Assembly (NCBI GenBank): GCA_018062105.1
Contig: JAGOSV010000014.1
Location: forward strand, 1 to 47,070
From: Sterolibacterium sp.
GTDB lineage: Bacteria > Pseudomonadota > Gammaproteobacteria > Burkholderiales > Rhodocyclaceae
Reading direction: 5' to 3'
DNA: 47,070 nucleotides
Shown here: one piece after another, positions 24,236 to 30,192 of the stretch
How positions within the stretch are numbered: the stretch's first letter is position 1
Layout of the letters: each line of letters opens with the position of its first letter
Made by a program: the position numbers and the translations under genes
Notes under the pieces: generated by a model
Told to the model about the DNA's origin: nothing
Seen by the model: the letters and a program-made list of their open reading frames with translations, nothing else
The model's database searches: none

Positions 24236-24486
24236 GGTTTCACTCCGTGTTCTTCAAGCCACTTGCGGATGGCCTCCACCGCGCCCTTGTCCGTGGTCGG
24301 CTCGGGATGAGGTCGGTGGAATACCCGCCTGTCGCCAAACAAACGCACCAGCACGCGCGATCCTTCCCGTTCGGCAACCTGCCCGCCCAACTCGACGAAC
24401 AGCGCCTCGATGTCGGCCCAGCGAACATTGGCTGACACAGGCCGGGAAAAGATCAAGTCCAAGGTGCGCTGGTGCTTTCGCTTCAT
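24232..24486 (-). CDS. hicA: HicA-family toxin (RNA interferase)
   Basis: An 84-residue HicA-like protein with a double-stranded-RNA-binding-like fold: MKRKHQRTLDLIFSRPVSAN, then WADIEALFVELGGQVAEREGSRVLVRLFGDRRVFHRPHP and a C-terminal helix. The usual HicA catalytic His in the Gly-Ser-His motif is replaced by Arg (GSR), and a His pair appears in FHRPHP; I know this arrangement from a common proteobacterial subgroup, so it is not necessarily inactive. The ATG at 24486 is preferred to one 12 codons upstream. Confidence 0.85.
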   Translation of the reverse strand: MKRKHQRTLDLIFSRPVSANVRWADIEALFVELGGQVAEREGSRVLVRLFGDRRVFHRPHPEPTTDKGAVEAIRKWLEEHGVKP

Positions 24487-24812
24487 GATCGAATGGTAGC
24501 AAATAATGGTATCAATCGGCAAGTGACAAGCATGGGCGCATCTCCCCCTCTGACCGCTCAGTCACGGCGCTTGCACCAGAAACCGCAAGCCCCGCGCCTT
24601 CGCTACGCTGTGCCAACCTGTACCCCGCCAGCGCGCAAACCCCGCGCCCTGGCTTCGTGCCTCCGATCACCGCCTGACCTCCTGCCCCGCCACCGCTGCA
24701 CCACTGCGCCGGCCAGCGGTAAGGCTGCTCGCCGGCTTGCGGCTTGCAGGCGGCTACCGTGTCGGGTGCCCCACCACGCCAGAGGCTGCGCCACTGGCTT
24801 TGCTTCTCCTGC

Positions 24813-24841
24813 TACCGCCGTCCCGCCAGCGCCGACTTTTG
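24813..24841. repeat. Island direct repeat, copy 1
   Basis: The unit ACCGCCGTCCCGCCAGCGCC continues with GACTTTTG. Copies 1 and 3 (25883-25910) agree at all but one of about 27 positions and lie 1.07 kb apart in the same orientation. Confidence 0.8.
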
Positions 24842-24986
24842 TCCTTGGCTGACGTTTGCGCATTCTGCCCGCCGTCTGCGCCGCCAGCGTTGCTCGCGGC
24901 TTCGTCGGCTACGCCGGGGTAAGACCTGGCGTGCTCGCTGCGCTCGACTGCACACCGCCGGGCCGGGGTAAATCGCAAGCGATTGA

Positions 24987-25089
24987 ACATAACAGCGCAT
25001 TACCCAAAGCCACTGCGCCTCCCGCAGCAAAGCTGCTACCGGCTTGGGCCGCTGCGCGCCCTGCGGGTTCGGGTAATGGTTTGTTATGT
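24987..25089. repeat. Long imperfect hairpin
   Basis: ACATAACA plus CATTACCC on the left pair with GGGTAATG and TGTTATGT on the right, enclosing about 70 bp that itself has GC-rich self-complementary blocks. Both outer 8-bp blocks pair perfectly. No coding frame depends on it. Confidence 0.65.
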
Positions 25090-25242
25090 CTTGCGCCCCA
25101 GCCCGGACAACTGCCTGTTCTGCGCTGCGCGTCTGTTTATTCAGTGCTGCGCACCCGTGGCTTACGCTCAACCGTTGGGCCGCGCTTCCGCGCCTTGCGG
25201 CACGCTCGCTGGCCGGCTGCGCCGGGCAGTCAGTTGGTGGGT

Positions 25243-25267
25243 GCCGTCCCACCAGCACTGACTTTTG
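25243..25267. repeat. Island direct repeat, copy 2 (diverged)
   Basis: GCCGTCCCACCAGCACTGAC followed by TTTTG is a diverged copy of the repeat at 24813 and 25883, with A for G or T for C at a few positions. Confidence 0.7.
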
Positions 25268-25413
25268 GCGCTATCGATCATCCGGTTGGCATTGGCTATA
25301 CTGATCGCGCATCGGGTTCGCTCGGTGTAGCCCTCGTAAACGGCTGGATCAAGTCAGGCTCGGCCTGCTTCCCAGAGTGCCCTGCGGGGGTTTCCAAATC
25401 ACGGGGGGATGGC

Positions 25414-25593
25414 ATGAGTCTGATTGCACGTTTCATCAAGTTGTTTGCCAAGGCACCTGCACCGGCCAGCATCCCAGAACCGCGCTCCAGCGACAAAGCG
25501 CAGGCAGAACCGGCGACGATGAACATTTGCCGACACTTCATCGACGACGAAGGCAACATCTCCCACATTCGCGTTCGCCGCTCGACGGAGTAG
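25414..25593 (+). CDS. Hypothetical 59-residue protein
   Basis: Family not recognised. It starts MSLIARFIKLFAKAPAPASI and has a central AEPATMNICRHFIDDEGNIS. The amphipathic N-terminus could touch a membrane or partner. A GGGGGGAT stretch just before the ATG at 25414 serves as the ribosome-binding site. The long open frame running upstream of this start is not coding in style, so only the last 59 codons are called. The next gene starts 4 bp after the stop. Confidence 0.5.
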   Translation: MSLIARFIKLFAKAPAPASIPEPRSSDKAQAEPATMNICRHFIDDEGNISHIRVRRSTE

Positions 25594-25597
25594 CGCC

Positions 25598-25864
25598 ATG
25601 CCGAACGCGCCGATTGATGACAATTCCGGCAAGGCCTATTGGCAGATCGCCGACCAGATTCCTACCGTGCATCACTGGCCCGCGTCCGACCCAGTGCCGG
25701 CAGATGATTCGCTACCCCGCCATGCCTTCGATTTTCGCCGGGGCGTGCAGTGGCGGATTGGCTACCGGCTGGATGATCTGCTGGAGCGGTGCATTCTCCG
25801 ACCGATCAGCCGCCTGTTGATGGGGTGCCTCGACGTGCTGGAATGGTGGCGGCGCGCTCGGTAG
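25598..25864 (+). CDS. Hypothetical 88-residue protein
   Basis: Family not recognised. Acidic N-terminal half (MPNAPIDDNSGKAYWQIADQ) and a basic, Trp/Leu-rich C-terminal half (GYRLDDLLERCILRPISRLL) that may be helical. No signal peptide. Probably co-transcribed with the preceding 59-residue frame. Both lie between repeat copies 2 and 3, like a small cassette. Confidence 0.5.
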   Translation: MPNAPIDDNSGKAYWQIADQIPTVHHWPASDPVPADDSLPRHAFDFRRGVQWRIGYRLDDLLERCILRPISRLLMGCLDVLEWWRRAR

Positions 25865-25882
25865 AGCGCCGGCATTGCCTAT

Positions 25883-25910
25883 AACCGCCGTCTCGCCAGC
25901 GCCGACTTTT
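25883..25910. repeat. Island direct repeat, copy 3
   Basis: ACCGCCGTCTCGCCAGCGCC followed by GACTTTT closes the segment holding the two small genes. It sits just downstream of the 88-residue gene and before the end of the XRE gene on the other strand. Confidence 0.8.
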
Positions 25911-25929
25911 AGAGGAATGCCTCGCCCGG

Positions 25930-26175
25930 CTATACGCCTGCCCGGTGCAGTAGCTCACTGACAGTGATTTGCAGGCAGCGGCTGATGCGCAGCAGGTTGA
26001 TGATGGTCATGTTGTGCTCGCCACGCTCAATGCCGCCCATGTAGCTCCGATCCACCCCGGCCTCGTGGGCAAGTGCCTCCTGCGACAACCCAGCCTCCGC
26101 CCGCAGTTCGCGGATCGCCTGTCCGATGCCCAGCAGTGCAGGGTCGCCAGCATGAATTGGAGATGGTCTTGCCAT
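25930..26175 (-). CDS. XRE-family helix-turn-helix regulator
   Basis: An 81-residue single-domain regulator. The Cro/C1-type HTH is complete: GQAIRELRAEAGLSQEALAHEAGVDRSYMGGIERGEHNMTIINLLRISRCL, with the recognition helix around VDRSYMGGIE. No extra domain. It is divergent from the unknown operon at 26250, with a 74-bp shared promoter gap, so it is the likely repressor of that operon and of itself. The ATG at 26175 starts the conserved protein; the open frame upstream runs into the promoter. Confidence 0.88.
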   Translation of the reverse strand: MARPSPIHAGDPALLGIGQAIRELRAEAGLSQEALAHEAGVDRSYMGGIERGEHNMTIINLLRISRCLQITVSELLHRAGV

Positions 26176-26201
26176 GTCCGAATGCTGGAGTCTTGCCGGA
26201 C

Positions 26202-26230
26202 TTGACACCACGGGATAGGATACCCATACA
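26202..26230 (+). promoter_or_regulatory. Promoter region of the unknown island operon
   Basis: A perfect -35 TTGACA (26202-26207) is followed after 17 bp by CATACA (26225-26230), a weak -10. CTTGCCGGACTTGAC just upstream holds two CTTG half-repeats that could be operator halves for the XRE protein. AGGGGGT precedes the ATG at 26250. Confidence 0.45.
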
Positions 26231-26249
26231 AATAACATAGGGGGTGTCC

Positions 26250-27266
26250 ATGAAATTTCTGCGTGCTGTATTCATAGGGGCTGCCCTTGTTTTCTCTACG
26301 ATGGCGCTGTTGCCCGCCGCTCAAGCGGAGTCTACTGAACTTACCGTCCTTCTTGCCGGCAAGAAGGACGATGTCCTTGCGCTACTAAGCAAGGCAATCG
26401 ACGCGGAATTTGAGGATGGGGTCAGGAGCAATGCCCTGAAAGGCATTGGATACCAAGTCCAGTTTCGCACTTTCCTTTCGGGTTCCAACATCTTGACGGC
26501 CAGATTGTTTCCAATGTCGGACGGAGATGCTACCGAGCCTACCGGCTACTTGATTGGCTTCGATGGTCAAGGCTCGCCACGCCATGCAAGGGCGCTCATC
26601 GATCAGATAAAAAAGCTTGCACAAGCACAGCAGGTCGGGGTTCATCTGGTTGAAGATCGCGACAAATATCGACGACTAGGCGAACAGGCAAAAGTATGCC
26701 AATCAAATCTTGCCCGTGATGATCGCCTTACACCCCTCGGCATGAAGGTGGCGCTGGGCCGATCAACCGATGCATCCCTCTCCATGCTCGCAGACAAAAC
26801 CAAGCCAACCGATGCAGACCGCCAGCTTATTACGCTCTGGTCTTCACTGCGGACATCTTGTGTTGGATTGCTGAAAACTGATTTCGGTTTTCTCGACCCC
26901 GATCCACGCATAGGGCTTCTGCTTGCGCAGTTCGATGCAGCTGATCGCTTGGTTCTCGCTCTCTACAAAGGCGAACTGTCGTTTGGCGAGTTCAATGAAC
27001 GGCGAAAGGCATTGGTTTCAATGAGCCAGAGCCAAATAGCTGACACGGCTGCAAGACTTGAGAAAGAGCGGAACGAGCAGATGGCCAGGCAACAGGAACT
27101 CGCGCGCCAGCAGGAAATTGAGGCGAGGCGATTTGCCATCGAACAACAAAAGGCCGATGCAATGACCACGCAGGCCACAACGCCAGTGCCGATTATTCCC
27201 CGTGCTCTCGGAACCACCTGTAGATCGCAACAAATTGGGAACCAAGTCCATACGACTTGCGACTGA
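26250..27266 (+). CDS. Exported protein of unknown function, 338 residues
   Basis: Family not recognised. A clear Sec signal peptide (MKFLRAVFIGAALVFSTMAL, cleavage likely after AQA at about residue 26) directs it to the periplasm. The mature part has a mixed alpha/beta N-terminal domain (ELTVLLAGKKDDVLALLSKA) and a helical middle with two cysteines. A charged coiled coil rich in Gln/Glu/Arg follows at about residues 265-305, then a Pro-rich linker and a short C-terminal module with paired cysteines (TTCRSQQIGNQVHTTCD). First gene of a same-strand run of seven tightly spaced genes. Confidence 0.75.
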   Translation: MKFLRAVFIGAALVFSTMALLPAAQAESTELTVLLAGKKDDVLALLSKAIDAEFEDGVRSNALKGIGYQVQFRTFLSGSNILTARLFPMSDGDATEPTGYLIGFDGQGSPRHARALIDQIKKLAQAQQVGVHLVEDRDKYRRLGEQAKVCQSNLARDDRLTPLGMKVALGRSTDASLSMLADKTKPTDADRQLITLWSSLRTSCVGLLKTDFGFLDPDPRIGLLLAQFDAADRLVLALYKGELSFGEFNERRKALVSMSQSQIADTAARLEKERNEQMARQQELARQQEIEARRFAIEQQKADAMTTQATTPVPIIPRALGTTCRSQQIGNQVHTTCD

Positions 27267-27268
27267 CC

Positions 27269-27613
27269 ATGCAATCCATCAAGCGAATCGCAATCTGGGC
27301 AGTGATCGGTACGGCGGCATTGGTCGCACTCGTTTGGTGGAATCACACATCGAAGAAGAGCGAACAGGAGTCCGCCGCCAGGGCGCAGGCACGGAAAGAG
27401 CGGGCAACGCGCTTACTGAATACCGCCAAAGCAGAAACGCGGGTTTTCGATACGCAGCAGGGGCAGCTTTTAGTCATCGACGTTCCGCTGCCGGCGGCAT
27501 GGGCACCCGAGGACTTCCCCATGGTGGAGACAAAGCGCTGCATGGTCTGGCGCGATCTCGAAACGCGCACTTCGGCCATCAGTTGCGAAGCTGACAGCGA
27601 TCTGCGCCAGTGA
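27269..27613 (+). CDS. Membrane-anchored small protein, 114 residues
   Basis: Family not recognised. One N-terminal membrane helix (about residues 8-24, IAIWAVIGTAALVALVWW), then a charged helical stretch and a small periplasmic domain with two cysteines (KRCMVWRDLETRTSAISCEA) that could form a disulfide. It starts 2 bp after the previous stop, so translation is coupled. The topology (N-in, C-out) places its domain beside the exported product of the preceding gene. Confidence 0.7.
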   Translation: MQSIKRIAIWAVIGTAALVALVWWNHTSKKSEQESAARAQARKERATRLLNTAKAETRVFDTQQGQLLVIDVPLPAAWAPEDFPMVETKRCMVWRDLETRTSAISCEADSDLRQ

Positions 27614-27623
27614 GGGACTAACG

Positions 27624-28628
27624 ATGCGACTCATCATTCTGATCTTCATGCTGCTGTCCCCAACTGCGTTTGCCGGTCAGGGTGAGCAGGATTTGTCAAA
27701 GTTCTTCGACCAGACATCGAAAGCACCAACACAGAGCGCCCCTGCCGGCGATTCACTACCTGACCTGTCCAAAGCGCCGAAGTGGCGCGACATTGCGGCA
27801 AAGCCTGAATTTCAAGCACTACCCCCTGCCAAGCAGTTCGAAGCCAAGGTTGCTTATTTCGATTACTGGATTGCCCCGCATGTCGTGGCTGATGGCCGGA
27901 TCAGTGACTTCGCCGAAGTGCGCGCTGAATTTTTGCGACGAATCGACGAATTGCCTGACCTACCCGTGCCTCCGGTACATGCTGCCACAGGGACGCAGGG
28001 TGATTCCGCACAGTCTCCGGCCGCAGGTTCCATGACGCTGTACGCCACCCTGCTACAGGTCGTTGCATTTGGCGTTGCCTGGGCTATTGGCTTTCTGCTC
28101 AACAGGCCTGTATTGAAGCTTTGGCGCCAAGTCGCCGGTTTTCTGGCAGGGGTTGCCATCGGCGGGCCAGCCGTGATTGCCATCTGGGCGTTTGCCATGG
28201 ATGCCCTGATGCCGGAGATTCCCGGCAACTTCAAGCAACTCATCCCGACGATGATGGGGAAGGCCATCTGGTCTGCCGTGCTGGGTGCGGGCCTGGGCGT
28301 CTATTTCGGACGACAGAAGGCGAAGAGCCGAATCCCGGCGAACACGCCAACTTCACCCTCGGCATCGGTGCAAACACCGCCACTGGTCACGCGGCTGCAT
28401 GCCATCAAACTGCCTGCGATCAATCTTGAGCGTGCCTTGCTCGGCATTATTGCCGCTTCCACGCTGGCCATTGCCGTCAAGCTATGGCTTGCGCCTGCAC
28501 CAGTTTCTTATGCGGACTTCGATGCCATCGCCAAAATGGAAGAGCGCGGTGCCGATCCAAAGGCGCTGGATGAACAGCGCGATGAATTACGCAGGCGCAT
28601 TCCGTGGGTGCGGATCGTTGGGCAGTAG
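27624..28628 (+). CDS. Multi-pass membrane protein of unknown function, 334 residues
   Basis: Family not recognised. It has a signal-like N-terminus (MRLIILIFMLLSPTAFAGQG) and a soluble part of about 115 residues containing KAPKWRDIAAKPEFQALPPA. Three closely spaced membrane helices follow (about residues 138-158, 166-190 and 206-225), rich in Gly/Ala, then a Pro/Ser linker. A fourth helix (about 271-290) leads to a charged C-terminal tail. GAGGG precedes the ATG. A pore or secretion-related role is possible but nothing proves it. Confidence 0.7.
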   Translation: MRLIILIFMLLSPTAFAGQGEQDLSKFFDQTSKAPTQSAPAGDSLPDLSKAPKWRDIAAKPEFQALPPAKQFEAKVAYFDYWIAPHVVADGRISDFAEVRAEFLRRIDELPDLPVPPVHAATGTQGDSAQSPAAGSMTLYATLLQVVAFGVAWAIGFLLNRPVLKLWRQVAGFLAGVAIGGPAVIAIWAFAMDALMPEIPGNFKQLIPTMMGKAIWSAVLGAGLGVYFGRQKAKSRIPANTPTSPSASVQTPPLVTRLHAIKLPAINLERALLGIIAASTLAIAVKLWLAPAPVSYADFDAIAKMEERGADPKALDEQRDELRRRIPWVRIVGQ

Positions 28629-28634
28629 CCAGCC

Positions 28635-28931
28635 ATGCAACCCCTCTACAAGCCAAATCAATACCCACCAGAACTGCGGCAGGCTATCGGCCAAATGTCC
28701 GACACGGCCATAGAGATTGCCAACCGCTGGGCGCTGGGCTGGCCCCAGGCGGTCAAGGACTTGATAGCGACCGGTGAATATCTGGTTGCCCTCAAGGCGC
28801 AGGAACGCGAGGAAATCAGGGTGAAGCTGGAGCCGGGCCTGAGCCATCTATCGAGTTGGGAGAAGGCGCAGGAGTATGGGCTGTGCCAGCATCCGCCCAC
28901 CGCTTCGTCATCGGAATGCGATACCGTATGA
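28635..28931 (+). CDS. Hypothetical soluble protein, 98 residues
   Basis: Family not recognised. It begins MQPLYKPNQYPPELRQAIGQ and is largely helical, with Trp residues (ANRWALGWPQAVKDLIATGE). No signal peptide or membrane helix. It starts 6 bp after the membrane-protein stop; the ribosome-binding site is weak, so translation may depend on the upstream gene. Confidence 0.6.
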   Translation: MQPLYKPNQYPPELRQAIGQMSDTAIEIANRWALGWPQAVKDLIATGEYLVALKAQEREEIRVKLEPGLSHLSSWEKAQEYGLCQHPPTASSSECDTV

Positions 28932-28958
28932 TCCGGTCAAAAGCCATCGCCACGATCC

Positions 28959-29159
28959 ATGACTGACATTCGCCCCGACAATGTGCCCGTGCCCGCTGAC
29001 GATGCCACCGTTGTCGCAGAACTCGCCGCCATGTCGAAAGTAGATTTGCGGAATTTCGTCGATGCACGCATCTGGTTCCGTGATGATGCGCCGCCCGAGA
29101 TACGGCGGGCGTTTCATGCGCGCCAGCGCCTTGCACAGGAAATGCTCGATCATGATTAA
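28959..29159 (+). CDS. Hypothetical protein, 66 residues
   Basis: Family not recognised. Acidic N-terminus (MTDIRPDNVPVPADDATVVA) and a helical remainder with MSKVDLRNFVDARIWFRDDA. Overlaps the next small frame by 8 bp. No recognisable motif. Confidence 0.5.
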   Translation: MTDIRPDNVPVPADDATVVAELAAMSKVDLRNFVDARIWFRDDAPPEIRRAFHARQRLAQEMLDHD

Positions 29160-29295
29160 CCGCCGGCCTGAACCCATCATCATCGACGGTTGCGGCCACC
29201 GGCACTATCGGCAGGAATTCCATTTCGAGGGTCAAGGCTTCTTCGGGCGCATCCATGCCGCCATCCTCAACTGGCTGCGCCGCAACAGCGACTGA
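29152..29295 (+). CDS. Hypothetical protein, 47 residues
   Basis: Family not recognised. It starts inside the end of the previous gene (ATGATTAA) and ends 3 bp before the next start. The sequence MINRRPEPIIIDGCGHRHYR then QEFHFEGQGFFGRIHAAILN suggests a small beta-hairpin followed by a helix. The tight overlaps on both sides argue that it is translated. Confidence 0.45.
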   Translation: MINRRPEPIIIDGCGHRHYRQEFHFEGQGFFGRIHAAILNWLRRNSD

Positions 29296-29298
29296 AGC

Positions 29299-29778
29299 AT
29301 GCACGTCGATGATCTGCGGGAGAAACAGCGGGCCGGCGCGACCGCCGACCTTTTTGCCCTGGTCATGGCCTGCCGCCGAAAGTTCCTGAACGCCGCGCGC
29401 CTGCTCGAACTGCGCAGCCCTGCCATTGATCGCCTGCACGCGATGGGTGCCGAAACCGCCGTCGATGTGTGGCCCCTGCTCAGGCCGTTCGAGGTGCTGA
29501 CCGAGCGTTACATCGCCGCTTTCTTCACGCCGCAGGATGCGCTATTCCTTAATCCCGGCGACGGGCAGGATGTGCGCTGGAGCCGCTATTTCCATCATGT
29601 GCTGCTGCCGCATCTACTCCAGAACGACGAACTGGTGCGCAACGTCCTGCGCGCCGTGCGGGCGCTGCCTTGCAACGACAGTCAGGCCGCTGCCGGCACG
29701 CTGGCTCAGCTCTTTTCCGAGATGACCTTGCCGGAGACAGCGCCACCCTGGGCACCCGAGAGTATTCTCGACAACTGA
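29299..29778 (+). CDS. Hypothetical soluble protein, 159 residues
   Basis: Family not recognised. An all-helical protein: FALVMACRRKFLNAARLLEL near the start, then VWPLLRPFEVLTERYIAAFF and a Leu-rich LPHLLQNDELVRNVLRAVRA. No signal, no Walker or zinc motif. Last gene of the run that begins at 26250. Confidence 0.6.
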   Translation: MHVDDLREKQRAGATADLFALVMACRRKFLNAARLLELRSPAIDRLHAMGAETAVDVWPLLRPFEVLTERYIAAFFTPQDALFLNPGDGQDVRWSRYFHHVLLPHLLQNDELVRNVLRAVRALPCNDSQAAAGTLAQLFSEMTLPETAPPWAPESILDN

Positions 29779-29845
29779 AATAGCGCCCACTCGCAGAACT
29801 CCCCGTACTGGAAAAATAACTTTCTCAACGGAAACATGGCACGGA

Positions 29846-30004
29846 TTATTTAATCCTCGCGCTTGCGCCTGTTTGCCGGGGCATCGCCAGCATGATGCGT
29901 GTCAGCAAGTCGTCCGTTTCTTCGGTTTTATTCACCGTCCATCGTGCCGTGAATTCCGCCCCGATGCGCCGTATGTTCCCGTAGTCGTGCCGCTTGTTCA
30001 GCAT
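29846..30004 (-). CDS. Possible small protein downstream of the primase gene, 52 residues
   Basis: Family not recognised. The frame reads MLNKRHDYGNIRRIGAEFTA and goes on with WTVNKTEETDDLLTRIMLAM; the composition is that of a real basic small protein. An upstream ATG would add 17 residues. It lies on the primase strand, about 190 bp after the primase stop. The rest of the 414-bp gap 29779-30192 holds the repeat at 30056-30087 and no other gene. Confidence 0.4.
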   Translation of the reverse strand: MLNKRHDYGNIRRIGAEFTARWTVNKTEETDDLLTRIMLAMPRQTGASARIK

Positions 30005-30055
30005 TGATGTCGTGACTGCGGGAGGTATCGTTGCATTGCACCGGGGCATTTCCAT

Positions 30056-30087
30056 TTTGCGGGGTTACGGAGGTTACAAGGGTGCAA
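30056..30087. repeat. Origin-like repeat, copy 1 (iteron-type)
   Basis: A 32-bp block containing GGGGTTACGGAGGTTACAAG, with two direct GGTTAC half-units, followed by GGGTGCAA. Its near-identical inverted partner lies at 32005-32036 (30 of 32 positions). A further GGGTTACAG lies close by near 30146. Confidence 0.7.
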
Positions 30088-30192
30088 CCCTGCCGCCATG
30101 CTGGTTCCACGGCAACCCCTGCCAGATTGCAGGAGGGGTGCACAGGGTTACAGCCCTCCAGTTTTCCAACACCGTCAGCAATCTCTCAAGCG

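Larger units (their letters stand above)
24487..25413. other. Palindrome-rich stretch of the island without recognisable genes
   Basis: About 930 bp. Frames are open in several registers, but the translations are Arg/Ala/Pro-rich, lack family features and have no good starts. The DNA is full of short GC-rich inverted and direct repeats. Notable are the repeats at 24813-24841 and 25243-25267 and a 103-bp imperfect hairpin at 24987-25089. A TATACT (25297-25302) is a possible -10 for the small genes that follow, with no clear -35. It may be a replication or transfer origin or decayed gene-cassette DNA. Confidence 0.5.

Noticed and set aside
24987..25089. Integron attC site
   Set aside because: The outer blocks do not fit the RYYYAAC/GTTRRRY core pattern and no integron integrase is present.
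24856..25413. Upstream extension of the 59-residue frame to 245 codons
   Set aside because: The added part is Ala/Pro/Arg-rich, runs through palindromes and lacks a good start; only the last 59 codons look translated.
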